Shown: positions 1 through 10,289, counted from the first letter of the stretch. The stretch: DNA of 20,000 nucleotides from Theodoxus fluviatilis (GCA_034096865.1 JAWQFJ010016338.1:60001-80000); one strand, 5' to 3'. Program-made: numbers and translations. The notes: a model not told the origin generated them from the sequence alone.

Positions 1-1010
1 AACTCGCCACTACACTTACAACTCGCCACTACACTTACAACTCGCCACTACACTTACAACTCGCCACTACATTTAGAACTCACCACTACACTTACTTTTT
101 GCCACTGCATTTACAACTTGCCACTACACTTACAACTCGCCACTACACTTACAACTCGCCACTACATTTAGAACTCACCACTACACTTACTTTTTGCCAC
201 TGTATTTACAACTTGCCACTACACTTACAACTCACCACTACACTTACAACTCGCCACTACACTTACAACTCGCCACTACACTTACAACTTGACACTACAC
301 TTACAACTCGCCACTACACTTACAACTCACCACTACACTTACAACTCGCCACTACACTTACAACTCGCCACTACACTCACAACTCACCACTACACTTACA
401 ACTCGCCACTACACTTACAACTTGACACTATACTTACAACTCGCCACTACACTTACAACTCACCACTACACTTACAACTCGCCACTACACTTACAACTCG
501 CCGCTACACTTACAACTTGTCACTACACTTACAACTTGACACTACACTTACAACTCGTCACTACACTTACAACTCACCACTACACTTACAACTCGCCACT
601 ACACTTACAACTTCACACTACAATTACAACTCGTCACTACACTTACAACTTGACACTACAATTACAACTCGTCACTGCACTTACAACTTGACACTACACT
701 TACAACTCACCACTACACTTACAACTCGCCACTACACTTACAACTCGCCACTACACTTACAACTCGCCACTACACTTACAACTCACCACTACACTTACAA
801 CTCACCACTACACTTACAACTCGCCACTACATTTACAGCTTGACACTACACTTACAACTCACCACTACAATTACAACTCGCCGCGCCACAGTTAGAACTC
901 GCCATAGTAGCGGCTACTCGCCACTATATTTTCAACTGACAACTGGAGCTACTACTCGCCATTACAAGAACTACTCGCCACTACTACTCGCCACTACAAT
1001 TTGCCATTCA
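1..1010. repeat. 19-bp minisatellite array, about 46 units, degenerate right end
   Basis: The unit is AACTCGCCACTACACTTAC (19 bp). The unit start seen at 1 is still in phase at 856, exactly 45 periods later, so the array has essentially no net insertions or deletions and varies only by substitution (CGCC/CACC/TGAC/TGCC, CACTT/CAATT/CATTT). After about 875 the units decay into looser ACTACTCGCCACTA-like sequence up to about 1010. A five-unit (95-bp) block containing ATTTAG and CTTTTTGCC variants occurs at about 58 and again at 153, which shows higher-order duplication. The plus strand of the unit has no stop in any frame, so Thr/Leu/His/Tyr-rich open frames up to 184 codons are produced. These are not genes. 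The array runs off the left edge of the window. Confidence 0.97.
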
Positions 1011-2700
1011 CCTCTATATGCACCCGATGCTCGACACTATAATATCACTTGCTTCATCAACTCGGTATGCAACGTAAGTGTCCTGCAAACGTCTACCCTA
1101 TACTCAGTGGGGTTGTTTTTTCATTCCAAGGAACTCTCTTCATTCGAGAAGAAGCACACACAAAGCATGGAGGAGGCAGTCAACAATCATATCTTAAACA
1201 ATGTTGCCGAACTTTGATCGGAAGAAACATCTGCAGCAGAAAGGTGTCTAGTAAATTCATTTGCACGGTGAAACTGATAAAGTGAAGAAAACTAGAGTGT
1301 CTTTTGGGAGAAGAACAGTGTGCCACCAGCCAATGCAGACAATGTTATCGTATTCCTAACGTGCCACGTGAAGTATCTTGAAGCATTGTTGAGAAAACCG
1401 CAACGAAAACGTGTACAACTGGCATCGACTCCAACACTGCCATATTTGTGTTCCATATCAACTGAACAAGAAAAGTGAAATGGTGGAGATTTGTAACATA
1501 GGAGAAGACAAAGCTAATTTGTTGCAGATAGTCATGTTGTTGCAAATATCTGTGTATATTTATGTTGCATGTGTATGTTCCTTGGCCATTTCTTTCTATA
1601 GATCTTTCGGGCGTACTCTTACAGCAGATGTCAACAACACCCCCTTCAGGACTTACCAAGTTTAACGACACGAGATGTGCGTGGGACCCGAACAGCGCTT
1701 TCCCATTTCATTTCAGGGCGTAAACACATGCAAAACCAGAACCCAGTGATGTGCATGGCTGCAGTGTTGATGTACCGAGCCACGCCAAGAGTTGCGCAAC
1801 TTTTGAATCTCTTTCACTCAACACAAAGAGAGGCAGAATGCCCGCCATGCAATATGGGTGGCTGTGTGCGTTCATGAGAGTGTGTAGGCAGTGGTGATTT
1901 AGCTACAGCTCTTCATTTCCACCCTGTATTTGGTTTATCGGAAAACTCCCCCCGCCCACCACTGTAAGCCGCGCCACCCGAACTGCACCGCACACCCCCG
2001 TAGTGAAGACACGACCCCACCCAGCCGCCCAGCCACCCAGCCCAGATCTGTCAAAGCAAGGTGTGACTTCTCAGACGCCAATGCATCTGCCCACGCAAAC
2101 AGAGCTCTCTCTCTCTATCTCTTACCATTGAAAAAGTGTTCGAGGTCCTGCAGACGTAGACGACCTTGACCTTTGAGATATGCTGGTGGCACCACGCCCT
2201 GCACTTGACTGCGATCAAACTTTTCCCGCGCATGATCAAAAGGCAGGCCGAGGCCGCGCCCGGCACTGTCAAACAAAACTTCGAGTGCATGGCAGATATG
2301 TGTCTGGGTGGGGAGTAGGAAGGTCTTGTTTTTCTTGCAAGTGGAAATGAGTACCGTGCTTCAAGAGATACACAACGCAACGCTGAGTTCGTAATCGCAT
2401 GTCGAAACGGAGAATTTTCTTTATTACCTGAAACTACCCTAACCTACAAGTTGCATGGGTAAGAGTGTTCACTTCTACCCCCACCAAAATGGAAGTATAT
2501 ATATTTTTTAACTTTTTGTGAAATAAAAAACCGTGCTCTCCTTTCTGCTTAACCTGTCTTTGCTGCAATGCATGTCTTCTTCATCTTAACAAACGATAGA
2601 AAGCTGGGGCGCGTTGCATAGGCAGGCGTTAGGAAAGCCGAGTTCTTGCGAGGCATAGACCGGTGTCAACAAAAGCCAAAATGATGTAACCAAATGTAAA
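1011..2700. other. Non-repetitive stretch without a recognisable gene
   Basis: Only short open frames (up to about 109 codons) are present and none resembles a protein family I know. An AATAAA-like polyadenylation hexamer lies at 2522-2527 on the plus strand after an AT-rich stretch (2495-2520), so a transcript 3' end is possible but unsupported by any coding sequence. A C-rich segment lies around 1948-2045 and a short CT run around 2105-2120. The last 20 bases before 2701 contain degenerate copies of the 16-bp repeat that follows. Confidence 0.5.
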
Positions 2701-3513
2701 GGCAGTCAGATGTAAAGGCAGTCAGATGTAAAGGCAGTCAGGTGTAAAGGCAGTCAGATGTAAAGGCAGTCAGGTGTAAAGGCAGTCAGGTGTAAAGGCA
2801 GTCAGACGTAAAGGCAGTCAGATGTAAAGGCAGTCAGATGTAAAGGCAGTCAGATGTAAAGGCAGTCAGATGTAAAGGCAGTCAGATGTAAAGGCAGTCA
2901 GATGTAAAGGCAGTCAGGTGTAAAGGCAGTCAGATGTAAAGACAGTCAGGTGTAAAGACAGTCAGATGTAAAGGCAGTCAGGTGTAAAGGCAGCCAGACG
3001 TAAAGGCAGTCAGACGTAAAGGCAGTCAGGTGTAAAGGCAGTCAGATGTAAAGGCAGTCAGATGTATTGGCAGTCAGATGTAAAGGCAGTCAGATGTAAA
3101 GGCAGTCAGATGTAAAGGCAGTCAGATGTAAAGGCAGTCAGATGTAAAGGCAGTCAGATGTAAAGGCAGTCAGATGTAAAGGCAGTCAGATGTAAAGGCA
3201 GTCAGGTGTAAAGGCAGTCAGATGTAAAGGCAGTCAGATGTAAAGGCAGTCAGATGTAAAGGCAGTCAGATGTAAAGGCAGTCAGGTGTAAAGGCAGTCA
3301 GGTGTAAAGGCAGTCAGATGTAAAGGCCGTCAGATGTAAAGGCAGTCAGATCTAAAGGCAGTCAGATGTAAAGGCAGTCAGATGTAAAGGCAGTCAGATG
3401 TAAAGGCAGTCAGGTGTAAAGGCAGTCAGATGTAAAGGCAGTCAGATGTAAAGGCAGTCAGGTGTAAAGGCAGTCAGGTGTAAAGGCAGTCAGGTGTAAA
3501 GGCAGTCAGATGT
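2701..3513. repeat. 16-bp minisatellite array, 50.8 units
   Basis: The unit is GGCAGTCAGATGTAAA. The copy starting at 2701 and the last one starting at 3501 are exactly 50 periods apart, so there are no net indels over 813 bp. Nearly all variation falls on two adjacent positions, giving GATG, GGTG or GACG forms. A few units carry other changes (GACAGT at about 2941, GCCAG at about 2993, TGTATT at about 3064, GGCCGT at about 3327, GATCT at about 3350). Because the unit contains TAA on the plus strand and TGA on the minus strand and its length is not a multiple of three, all six frames are closed. That is why no open frame crosses the region. Confidence 0.98.
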
Positions 3514-4830
3514 TGACACACGTTAAGTTAACACTGGCCTACGCATCGCTAGACGTCGTGTCTAAGTAACGCCGCCCTGTACTTCGTGCTTTCGTGTAAA
3601 ACGAACGACGGCCGCGCCGTGGAGCTGGCCTTCTGTTTCGGAGATCGGGTTGCCATGGTTCCTCTAATACAAGTAGCATGTCAACGGCTGATGTCCAGTG
3701 TGGTGATCCGCAGTCATTGACTCAGACAGGATCGATACGAAAATAGCCACGAAGTCAACACTGGGAAGTCAATATGCATACAGAGACGATGCTCAAATAC
3801 CGCCTCTTGTGTACATTGATCACGGATCGGGAAAGCGTGTCTGTAAGTCAAGGGTTATGCGTACTCGTATGTCAAGGACTGATGCTTTGTGCTTTACTGC
3901 ATGACTGTGTAGTGCGAGTCGCCCCTCAAAAAAGGTTATAAATGCTGCGTCAAATACCCTGAACCCTGTGCTGAGAACAGACCTGGTTGGAGAGCAATCA
4001 CTCGAAGGACCTGTAAGAACTTCCGAAAAGCTCGAATGATGCGGATCATCAACGCCAAGGAACGCATGAAAACCTGGAGGTCCAGCCCTACAAGCGTGCC
4101 TCCAGTGCCCACTCTGTCCCCTGGCGTGCGCTTCCCAGATTGCACTGGCCAGCATTACTCGGGTCCGTCATGGAAGGCCCGCACAAGACTGGTATCTTCG
4201 ACCCCGGTGGTCAACCGACACGCCGAAATAGTATACACGAAAACGCCATCGTGTTATCTTTCTACAGCGCTTATGAAAGCAGGTCAGAGCAGGCAACACC
4301 ATGCCGATGAGAAAGTAAAATACACTTTTCCAAAGCGTTTTCCAGTACATTACTTCCAACTATAACTTTTGAGATGGAGTTACAAGAACATACATTGCTA
4401 TTTTACGCTTCTAATATAAATACGTCGTGTTCTTGTACAGAAGATTTTGTGGCGACATGTACATGTATATTCTACGTTGCCGACCACCAAAAAAAGGTGA
4501 CCGTTTGAAACTAACATTCACTGGTTCTACATCCCAAGTAGAGGTGATCATTTCTTCTTTGCTTTGCGTGACCTGCCCATGGATGCGTGATGAACCACCA
4601 GACTCATGTCTGCAATATTTAGACAAGTTGCCCAAGTCAAGATTGTGACGACCGTCGGTCTTACTGTGGCCATCTCGTGCGGGGTTTCTTCGTTATCCTC
4701 ATTGTCAAAAGAGCATGCAGGTCATTTGTATGACACACGCATCAAGAATCGTGTCTTGCTAATCACGAAGATGTGTCCTGATGTGTGTTGTCTGTAGGAC
4801 TCTGGGAAAGGGGGGTGGGAAGGAGAAGGA
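3514..4830. other. Stretch without a recognisable gene
   Basis: Open frames reach about 111 codons on both strands near 3820-4365, but they overlap each other antiparallel and none shows a recognisable motif. No tandem repeat or clear mobile-element terminus is visible. The right end, a G-rich purine stretch at about 4805-4840, borders the probable 3' end of the LINE relic that follows. Confidence 0.45.
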
Positions 4831-5900
4831 ACGAGCGAAAGGTCTTATTTATAAAGGCCGCCGGCCTTATACGCCTAATCATGCATATAAATCACCGGTT
4901 GTTAAGCTGCTTGTCTGCGCTTGAAGGCATACACGTAGTACAGATGCACTGCAGTTGACCTCGATGTGTCTGCAATTCCACAAGCCATTCCATCAAGGAT
5001 ATCAATGTGATGCTTTGCATCGAATACACAAACTTTTACCTCTGTCTTATATAATAATAAACAGGGCGTCTGAACAGGAAAGACCAGTTTGTCTGAAGTC
5101 GCCATCGTCTTTACATGACGGACAAGAAAATGAGGCATGGGGATCTTTGATGTAACGGTGTCTGAGTTTATATAACTCATTGACTCTCGCACGGAGGCGG
5201 ACCAAGACATCCATGAAAACTAATTTTTAAATGCTATACAAATACAACTCCTTCATGAATACAGATTGAAACTGTAAACTTTATATCTCTCGCTGATTGT
5301 AAGGGCGACAGGACAACCTTGAACAAAGTCAACAACCAGGCGCCCGCCCCCTCGGATCCCCAAGAAGTCAAGTCTCATTTAGGACACATTGCAACTTCAT
5401 AGATTTACAAATCGTGGTTACATAACAGTTTCTAGATGCCATTAGCCCAATTAATTTTCGGACGTTGTAGCATCATTTTGCAGACATTTCGGGGATATCT
5501 ACATTGATCTGTTTGTAAAATTCGCCGCCGGTACTTAACTGCACGTATTGAGGCAATGATACTTATAAGATACTTACTCGTTTCTCCGTACGCAGTAATG
5601 TCAGAAGTCCGTGTCAATAGTTATGAAAATCGTTTCAATGCCAGTAGATGGACACTTTCAACATCAGAGCAAGCTTTCAGGCCCCACAGTTGTGACGAGT
5701 ATAAGAGACCGGCCTTATGTGAGCATCGAAAAGTTTGAAAAGGAAGTCTGGAGAAACATGTCCAAGTTTTCGGTGACATTTGATAACGTGATGCATACCG
5801 GCTCTCGCTTTTTGAACCAAATCCATTGGCATCGATTTGGATGACAACAGTGTGGAGAGGACCACTTCTAGATATTTGTACTCATTTACAGCATGCACCG
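4830..5900 (-). mobile_element. Decayed non-LTR retrotransposon (LINE) 3' part
   Basis: Read on the minus strand from 5900 down, successive frames spell the end of a LINE reverse transcriptase (see the pseudogene entry). The reading ends with a stop at 4902-4904. A 3' untranslated stretch follows, with a GC-rich dyad at 4854-4868 (AAGGCC, GCC spacer, GGCCTT) and then AATAAG. A short hairpin before an AATAAA-like signal is a plausible LINE 3' terminus. The 5' side ends abruptly at the GA microsatellite at 5900. I did not find target-site duplications. The clade is unassigned. Confidence 0.8.
4902..5900 (-). pseudogene. LINE reverse transcriptase C-terminal region, broken
   Basis: The order on the minus strand is as follows. 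[13 protein letters not shown] sits at about 5890-5850 (the YKYLG-like motif after the RT palm and thumb), then [10 protein letters not shown] near 5735-5707. A 1-base deletion near 5707-5712 shifts the frame to [21 protein letters not shown] nonsense codon at 5623-5621 precedes RTSDITAYGETSKYL and YPRNVCKMML (5617-5470). NWANGI, a stop and KLLCNHDL follow at 5445-5400. VRLRARVNELYKLRHRYIKD and FSCPSCKDD (the start of a C-terminal Cys motif) lie at about 5215-5125. The relic ends in STAVHLYYVYAFKRRQAA just before the 4902 stop. RT family knowledge explains the order of the motifs. The frameshifts and stops show it is dead. The upstream catalytic YxDD region is absent. Confidence 0.82.
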
Positions 5901-5920
5901 GGAGAGAAGAGAGAGAGAGG

Positions 5921-5968
<48 letters not shown>

Positions 5969-6088
5969 AGAGAAAGAGAGAGAAAGAGAGAGAAAAGAGA
6001 GAGAAAGAGAGAGAGAGAGCGAAAGAGAAGAGAAAGAGGAAAGAGAGAGGAGAGAGAAAGAGACAGGAGAGCGAAAGAGAGGAGAGAG

Positions 6089-6172
<84 letters not shown>

Positions 6173-6209
6173 GAGAGAAGAGAAGAAGAGATGGGGAGGA
6201 AGAAAGGAG

Positions 6210-6245
<36 letters not shown>

Positions 6246-6372
6246 TGAGAGAGAGGAGAGAAGAGAGAGAGACAGAGAAGAGAGACAGAGAGAGAGAAGA
6301 GAGAGAGAAGAGAGAGAGAGAGCGAGATAGAGAGAGAGAGACAGAGAGAAGAAGCGAGAGACGAGAGGAGAC
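5900..6372. repeat. GA-rich polypurine microsatellite
   Basis: The plus strand is almost entirely A and G from 5900 to about 6372. The longest uninterrupted purine runs are 5900-6019 (120 bp), 6090-6163 and 6193-6245. The units are mostly GA with GAAA, GGA and GAGAA variants. Open frames rich in Arg-Glu (plus) or Ser-Leu (minus) cross it but are products of the repeat. Long mirror-type polypurine tracts of this kind can form intramolecular triplexes (established property). The sequence shows only the potential. Confidence 0.97.
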
Positions 6373-6481
6373 AGACACGACAGACACACAGACAGACAGA
6401 CAGACAGACACACAGACAGACAGACACACAGACACACACACACAGTTACACAGACAGACAGACAGACAGACATACAGACAC

Positions 6482-6567
<86 letters not shown>

Positions 6568-6601
6568 TGACAGACAGACACACAGACAGACACACAGTTA
6601 C

Positions 6602-6694
<93 letters not shown>

Positions 6695-6876
6695 GACACT
6701 GACAGACAGACAGACACACACACAGACAGACAGAGAGAGAGAGAGACACACACACACACAGATAGACAGACACAGAGACAGACACACAGACACACAGACA
6801 CACAGACATACATACACATACACACACACAAACAGACGGACAGACAGACAAACAGACAGACAGACATACAAACAGG

Positions 6877-6910
<34 letters not shown>

Positions 6911-7197
6911 CACAGACACAGAGACAGACACACTGACAAACACAGAGAGAGGGAGACAGACACACTGACAGTCACACAGACAGACATGCAAACAGACAGA
7001 CAGACACACAGATAGACAGACACAAAGACAAACAGTCAGACAGACAGACAGACAGACAGACAGACATACAGACAGACAGACAGAATGACAAACAGACACA
7101 CAGACAGATGAAATGACAAGCACACACAGACACACGGACAGACTGACAGACATAAAGACAGACAGACGCACAGACAGACAGACACACAGACAGGCAC

Positions 7198-7244
<47 letters not shown>

Positions 7245-7245
7245 C

Positions 7246-7296
<51 letters not shown>

Positions 7297-7325
7297 CACA
7301 CACAGCACAGGACAGACAGACAGAC

Positions 7326-7407
<82 letters not shown>

Positions 7408-7415
7408 TGACAGAC

Positions 7416-7490
<75 letters not shown>

Positions 7491-7888
7491 CACAGACAGA
7501 CTGACAGACACAGAGACACAGACACAGAGACACAAACACAGAGACACAGACACAGAGACAGACACAGCGACACAGAGACAGACACAGAGAGACAGACACA
7601 GATAGATAGACACAGAGAGATAGACACAGAGGTAGACACACAGAGACATACACATAGAGACAGACACAGAAAGACAGAGACAGAGAGACAGACACAGAAC
7701 ACATTGAGAGAGACACAGAGACAGACACAGAGAGACAGAGAGATTCACACAGAGACAGACACAGAGACACAGAGAGACAGACACAGAGAGACAGACACAG
7801 AGAAACAGACACAGAGACAGAGACAAAGAGGCAGACACAGAGAGACAGAGACAAAGAGACAGACACAGAGAGACAGAGACAGAGAGTA
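6373..7888. repeat. CAGA tetranucleotide microsatellite with CA and GA variants
   Basis: About 1.5 kb of CAGA repeat follows the GA tract without a gap. Long, near-pure CAGA runs lie at about 6483-6570, 6602-6690, 7200-7240, 7320-7405 and 7417-7490. They are interspersed with CACA, CAGAGA and occasional CATA or CAAA variants. From about 7500 the pattern becomes CAGAGA/CACAGA mixed and then fades at about 7888. A 4-bp unit is read as a 4-residue peptide repeat in each frame (TDRQ on plus, SVCL on minus), which explains open frames of 250-418 codons. None of these is supported as a gene. Confidence 0.97.
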
Positions 7889-8350
7889 AATGAGAATAAC
7901 AAATGCACACACGCACGCACACGGATGAATGGACAGCGATTTTGCTTCTACGTGTAAAAACCAAGAACTAAATAGATGTGATCCTGTTTTTTTCTAAGTT
8001 ATGGGCTTGGTATTGCTTGTCGCTATTAAGAAACGAATCGCTCGGGAAAACAACCAAAACCGCACAGCTTTGTCAGCTTCAACACTAACTGCCAGTGAGT
8101 TATGATGCAGATTTTTTTCGCTATATGTATTCACTGACATGCCAGCCAACTAAATGTTGACACCTGGTGTCGGATTTTGACATTTCAAAACAAACCACAA
8201 AGACAGTGAACGGGTTTTTTTTTTCTCTCTACTATCCATGCTATCGTATGTATAAAGCACAGCATGTGCGTGCAATAGGAGATATTCATCTACTCATGCA
8301 ACAACTTTTGAAACACTGTATAACGACGTGCATCTTTCATATGAACGTAG

Positions 8351-8352
<2 letters not shown>
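7889..8352. other. Short unique stretch between microsatellites
   Basis: There is no convincing gene. On the minus strand at about 7967-7920 the frame [15 protein letters not shown] resembles the segment that normally lies a few residues upstream of the YKYLG motif in LINE reverse transcriptases. This would fit the LINE relic on the other side of the microsatellite, but only about 15 residues support it. T-rich runs occur at 7986-7993 and 8213-8223. Confidence 0.4.

Positions 8353-8412
<60 letters not shown>
8353..8412. repeat. (CA)30 microsatellite
   Basis: Thirty uninterrupted CA units occupy exactly 60 bp, flanked by GTAGAG and ACAGCTGTG. This gives a Thr-His or Cys-Val run in open frames that cross it. 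Confidence 0.99.
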
Positions 8413-8413
<1 letters not shown>

Positions 8414-8780
8414 CAGCTGTGAAATAACCAGCACACTACTGAACAAGAACATGATCATAAATGCGCTTTTCACACAATCATACTTAAATGACTGCAGCAT
8501 TTCCATATTTATCATTGGCCACCGCACGTACATCTTGGCGAATTCCTGGAAATGCTCGAAGCTTATCTTGGGTGTTGCAGAGAAAGACGGGTCCTGGAAG
8601 CGGAAAAGGAAGGGCTGGTTCCGTTCTTGCCATGTGTTTCGACTGAATCGTAAAGACTTCCAGTGCGTATGTGATCCTAACGCTCCAGTCTCCTTTGAAC
8701 CAGTGTCTCTCCCAGCCCAATCTGCCTGGACCTGCGCAGGTTCTGTGAACGACATTTCTATATTATATATTCGCTGACTC
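8413..8780 (-). other. Open region on minus strand, possible exon, function unknown
   Basis: Two minus-strand frames stay open between about 8755 and 8440. One contains FRFQDPSFSATPKISFEHF and MYVRWPMINMEML. The other contains VRITYALEVFTIQSKHMA and ALPFPLPGPVF. Neither matches a family I can name. The base composition is less biased than the flanks, so an exon is possible, and it would be in the right orientation to belong to the gene whose exons lie at 9558-10190. I could not define convincing splice sites, so this is only a candidate. Confidence 0.2.
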
Positions 8781-8799
8781 CATTAACCCCTGCTACCCA

Positions 8800-9043
8800 C
8801 CCACCCTTCATCCGTCATTTGTGACAAACCACCACCCCACCCCACCCAACCCCCTACCACACCCAGCAACCCAGCCCCCCAGCCCCGCTTTCTAATCCCT
8901 GTCCCTTCCCCATGCGCACTCACACGGCTCCGCTGGCAGGCCCCGTGGCGTTGATTTTAAGTGATCGTGCATCGCCCCCGCCCCCCCCCAAAAAAAACAA
9001 ACAAAAAACAACAAAAAACAACAAACAACAAAACAAAAAACAA
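8800..9043. repeat. C-rich then A-rich low-complexity tract
   Basis: From 8800 to 8990 the plus strand is C-rich, with C4-A-C4-A-C3-AA-C5 at 8835-8854, which fits a G-quadruplex motif on the minus strand. It runs into C9 followed by an A8 run at about 8981-8997 and then CAA/CAAAA-type repeats to 9043. The A-rich part could be a retroposon tail, but no element body is recognisable. Confidence 0.7.
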
Positions 9044-9169
9044 TGACAACAGGGGTGAACGTCACACAATGGCTAAAAGGTACTCAATACTTTGAATTTG
9101 GCAAATTATGTGGTTAAAAATGGTTTAAATGTATATAGCAAAGTCTCCTGCAAGTATTCTTGATGTCCT

Positions 9170-9247
<78 letters not shown>

Positions 9248-9557
9248 TTTTATTTTTTACAGAAGAAATCTATTTTTGGTTGTTTTCTTACTCTGAAACA
9301 CAATCTAAAATTTAGGTGTAGGTAAAATAAGTTTGTATTCCAAATGAATAAGTCTGGCATAATAGGAGAGGACAGCAAGGAAACATACACAAGTCGACAA
9401 GAAAGGAGAGACGCTAACCTTGGAAAAGGAGGAAATAAAGTCAGAATGTTACTGTCTGAACACATCAATTTATTTAACAATCAACCTCAATACAGTTTTT
9501 AACTGTGCCTCAAATTGGTTATCTTACAGCATACATATCTATGGTCAGAACATACAC
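9044..9557. other. AT-rich stretch, possible intron of minus-strand gene
   Basis: Apart from the AC microsatellite inside it, the stretch is AT-rich and lacks a family I recognise. On the minus strand a polypyrimidine-AG acceptor-like site ends at 9293, and the bases from 9292 read VRKQPKIDFFCKK if joined in phase 2 to the exon ending near 9558. A TAA then closes the frame unless a donor (GTAAAA) is used first. The remaining 76-codon open frame at 9250-9480 is unconvincing. Confidence 0.35.
9172..9245. repeat. (AC)37 microsatellite
   Basis: Thirty-seven uninterrupted AC units occupy 74 bp, preceded by CTGT and followed by CTTTTT. It lies about 30 bp downstream (minus strand) of a weak third-exon candidate of the 9.6-10.2 kb gene, so it would be intronic if that gene model is right. 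Confidence 0.99.
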
Positions 9558-9618
9558 AGCATGGGTCCATTTCTCATGCAGGATGATAGAATACCAAGAA
9601 TCATCCATTCTTTAGCAT
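9558..9618 (-). CDS. Probable second coding exon of uncharacterised spliced gene
   Basis: On the minus strand an excellent acceptor (pyrimidine-rich TTACTGTTTTGTTTGTTGTAG, positions 9639-9619) precedes 61 bases. Joined in phase to the donor at 9786, they read D-A-K-E-W-M-I-L-G-I-L-S-S-C-M-R-N-G-P-M. The joined pattern, an acidic lead, a Cys-rich segment, FSPEEIVALRLSIQDM and then a KEWMILGIL helix, resembles from memory the N-terminus of a multi-copy family of uncharacterised, probably transposon-derived invertebrate proteins. The 3' end is uncertain: GTGTAT at 9557 or GTATGT at 9555 could be the donor. Without splicing, the frame hits TGA about 10 bases on. Confidence 0.5.
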
Positions 9619-9786
9619 CTACAACAAACAAAACAGTAAGATAAAGACACATAAAACTCAGGGAACTGCAATTTATGGTAAATTTTAGCTAAAATTATGA
9701 CCAAGTACCAGTACCAAAGAGTTTAAAACTTGCAACAATGATACTACTGAATACAAAGATTAGAAAAATCGAGGATTTAGGTCTAC

Positions 9787-10190
9787 CTCTATCCATGTCT
9801 TGAATTGACAGTCTCAAAGCGACAATTTCCTCAGGTGAAAACTGAGTGATGCATCCACGACGTGTCCCCCGATGCTGGTGACGGCACTTTGATCTGCTTG
9901 CATCCGTGGCCATTGATCTTGCAAGATCGAACTCTGACAAGGCCAAGTAATCCCTCGTCACCAGGCACAGTGTCAACATCCATGGCAGTGTCACAATGTC
10001 CTGCTCCTTGAATAGTTTCTGCATTCACCAAGGGAGCGTCGATTTCTCCATCACTTTCTTCCTCCTCCCTCTCCGACGGCGATGTTTCACACTCCGATTC
10101 ACAATCATCACTCAGAGAATCATCCAACGAATTGGAAACAAAATACTCTGTAATCAGTTCACCCAGTTCTTTCTGATCAGCACCAGGCAT
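9787..10190 (-). CDS. Probable first coding exon, acidic N-terminus, uncharacterised family
   Basis: The ATG at 10190 opens a very acidic frame (SLDDSLSDDCESECETSPSE, then EREEEESDGEIDAP) and continues to VRVRSCKINGHGCKQIK near 9900. From there the sensible continuation is in another frame: KCRHQHRGTRRGCITQF, then SPEEIVALRLSIQDMDR. The exon ends at a plausible donor, AG|GTAGAC (donor at 9786-9781). The frame change needs a one-base difference at about 9895-9910. Without it, translation ends at 9831 as a 119-residue protein. The Cys-rich stretch with conserved basic residues followed by F-S-P-E-E is what I recognise as family-like. The gene could be a pseudogene, carry a sequencing error or use an unseen splice. 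The upstream region has promoter-like motifs. Confidence 0.5.
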
Positions 10191-10289
10191 ATTACCTGAT
10201 CTACGTGTTTAATAGAGAAGAAATTCGCACATGTTTATCCATGTTTCTTTTTCAATGAAAACAACGAAACGGAAAGAAATCTTCGCTTC

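Noticed and set aside
99..1217. Thr/Leu/His/Tyr-rich open frames of 89-184 codons
   Set aside because: Produced by the stop-free 19-bp unit in all three plus frames. No non-repeat protein domain.
2701..3513. CRISPR or protein-coding repeat
   Set aside because: 16-bp units without spacers, closed in all six frames.
3820..4365. Overlapping antiparallel frames of about 110 codons
   Set aside because: No motif, no splice pattern and equal openness on both strands, which suggests chance.
5826..7964. Very long open frames on both strands (up to 418 codons)
   Set aside because: They read only the GA and CAGA microsatellite (RERE, TDRQ, SVCL, SLSL repeats). A 4-bp or 2-bp unit without stops stays open by arithmetic, and all frames overlap.
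8167..8777. Frames with Thr-His or Cys-Val runs
   Set aside because: They cross the (CA)30 array. Only the part at 8440-8755 on the minus strand was kept, as a weak exon candidate.
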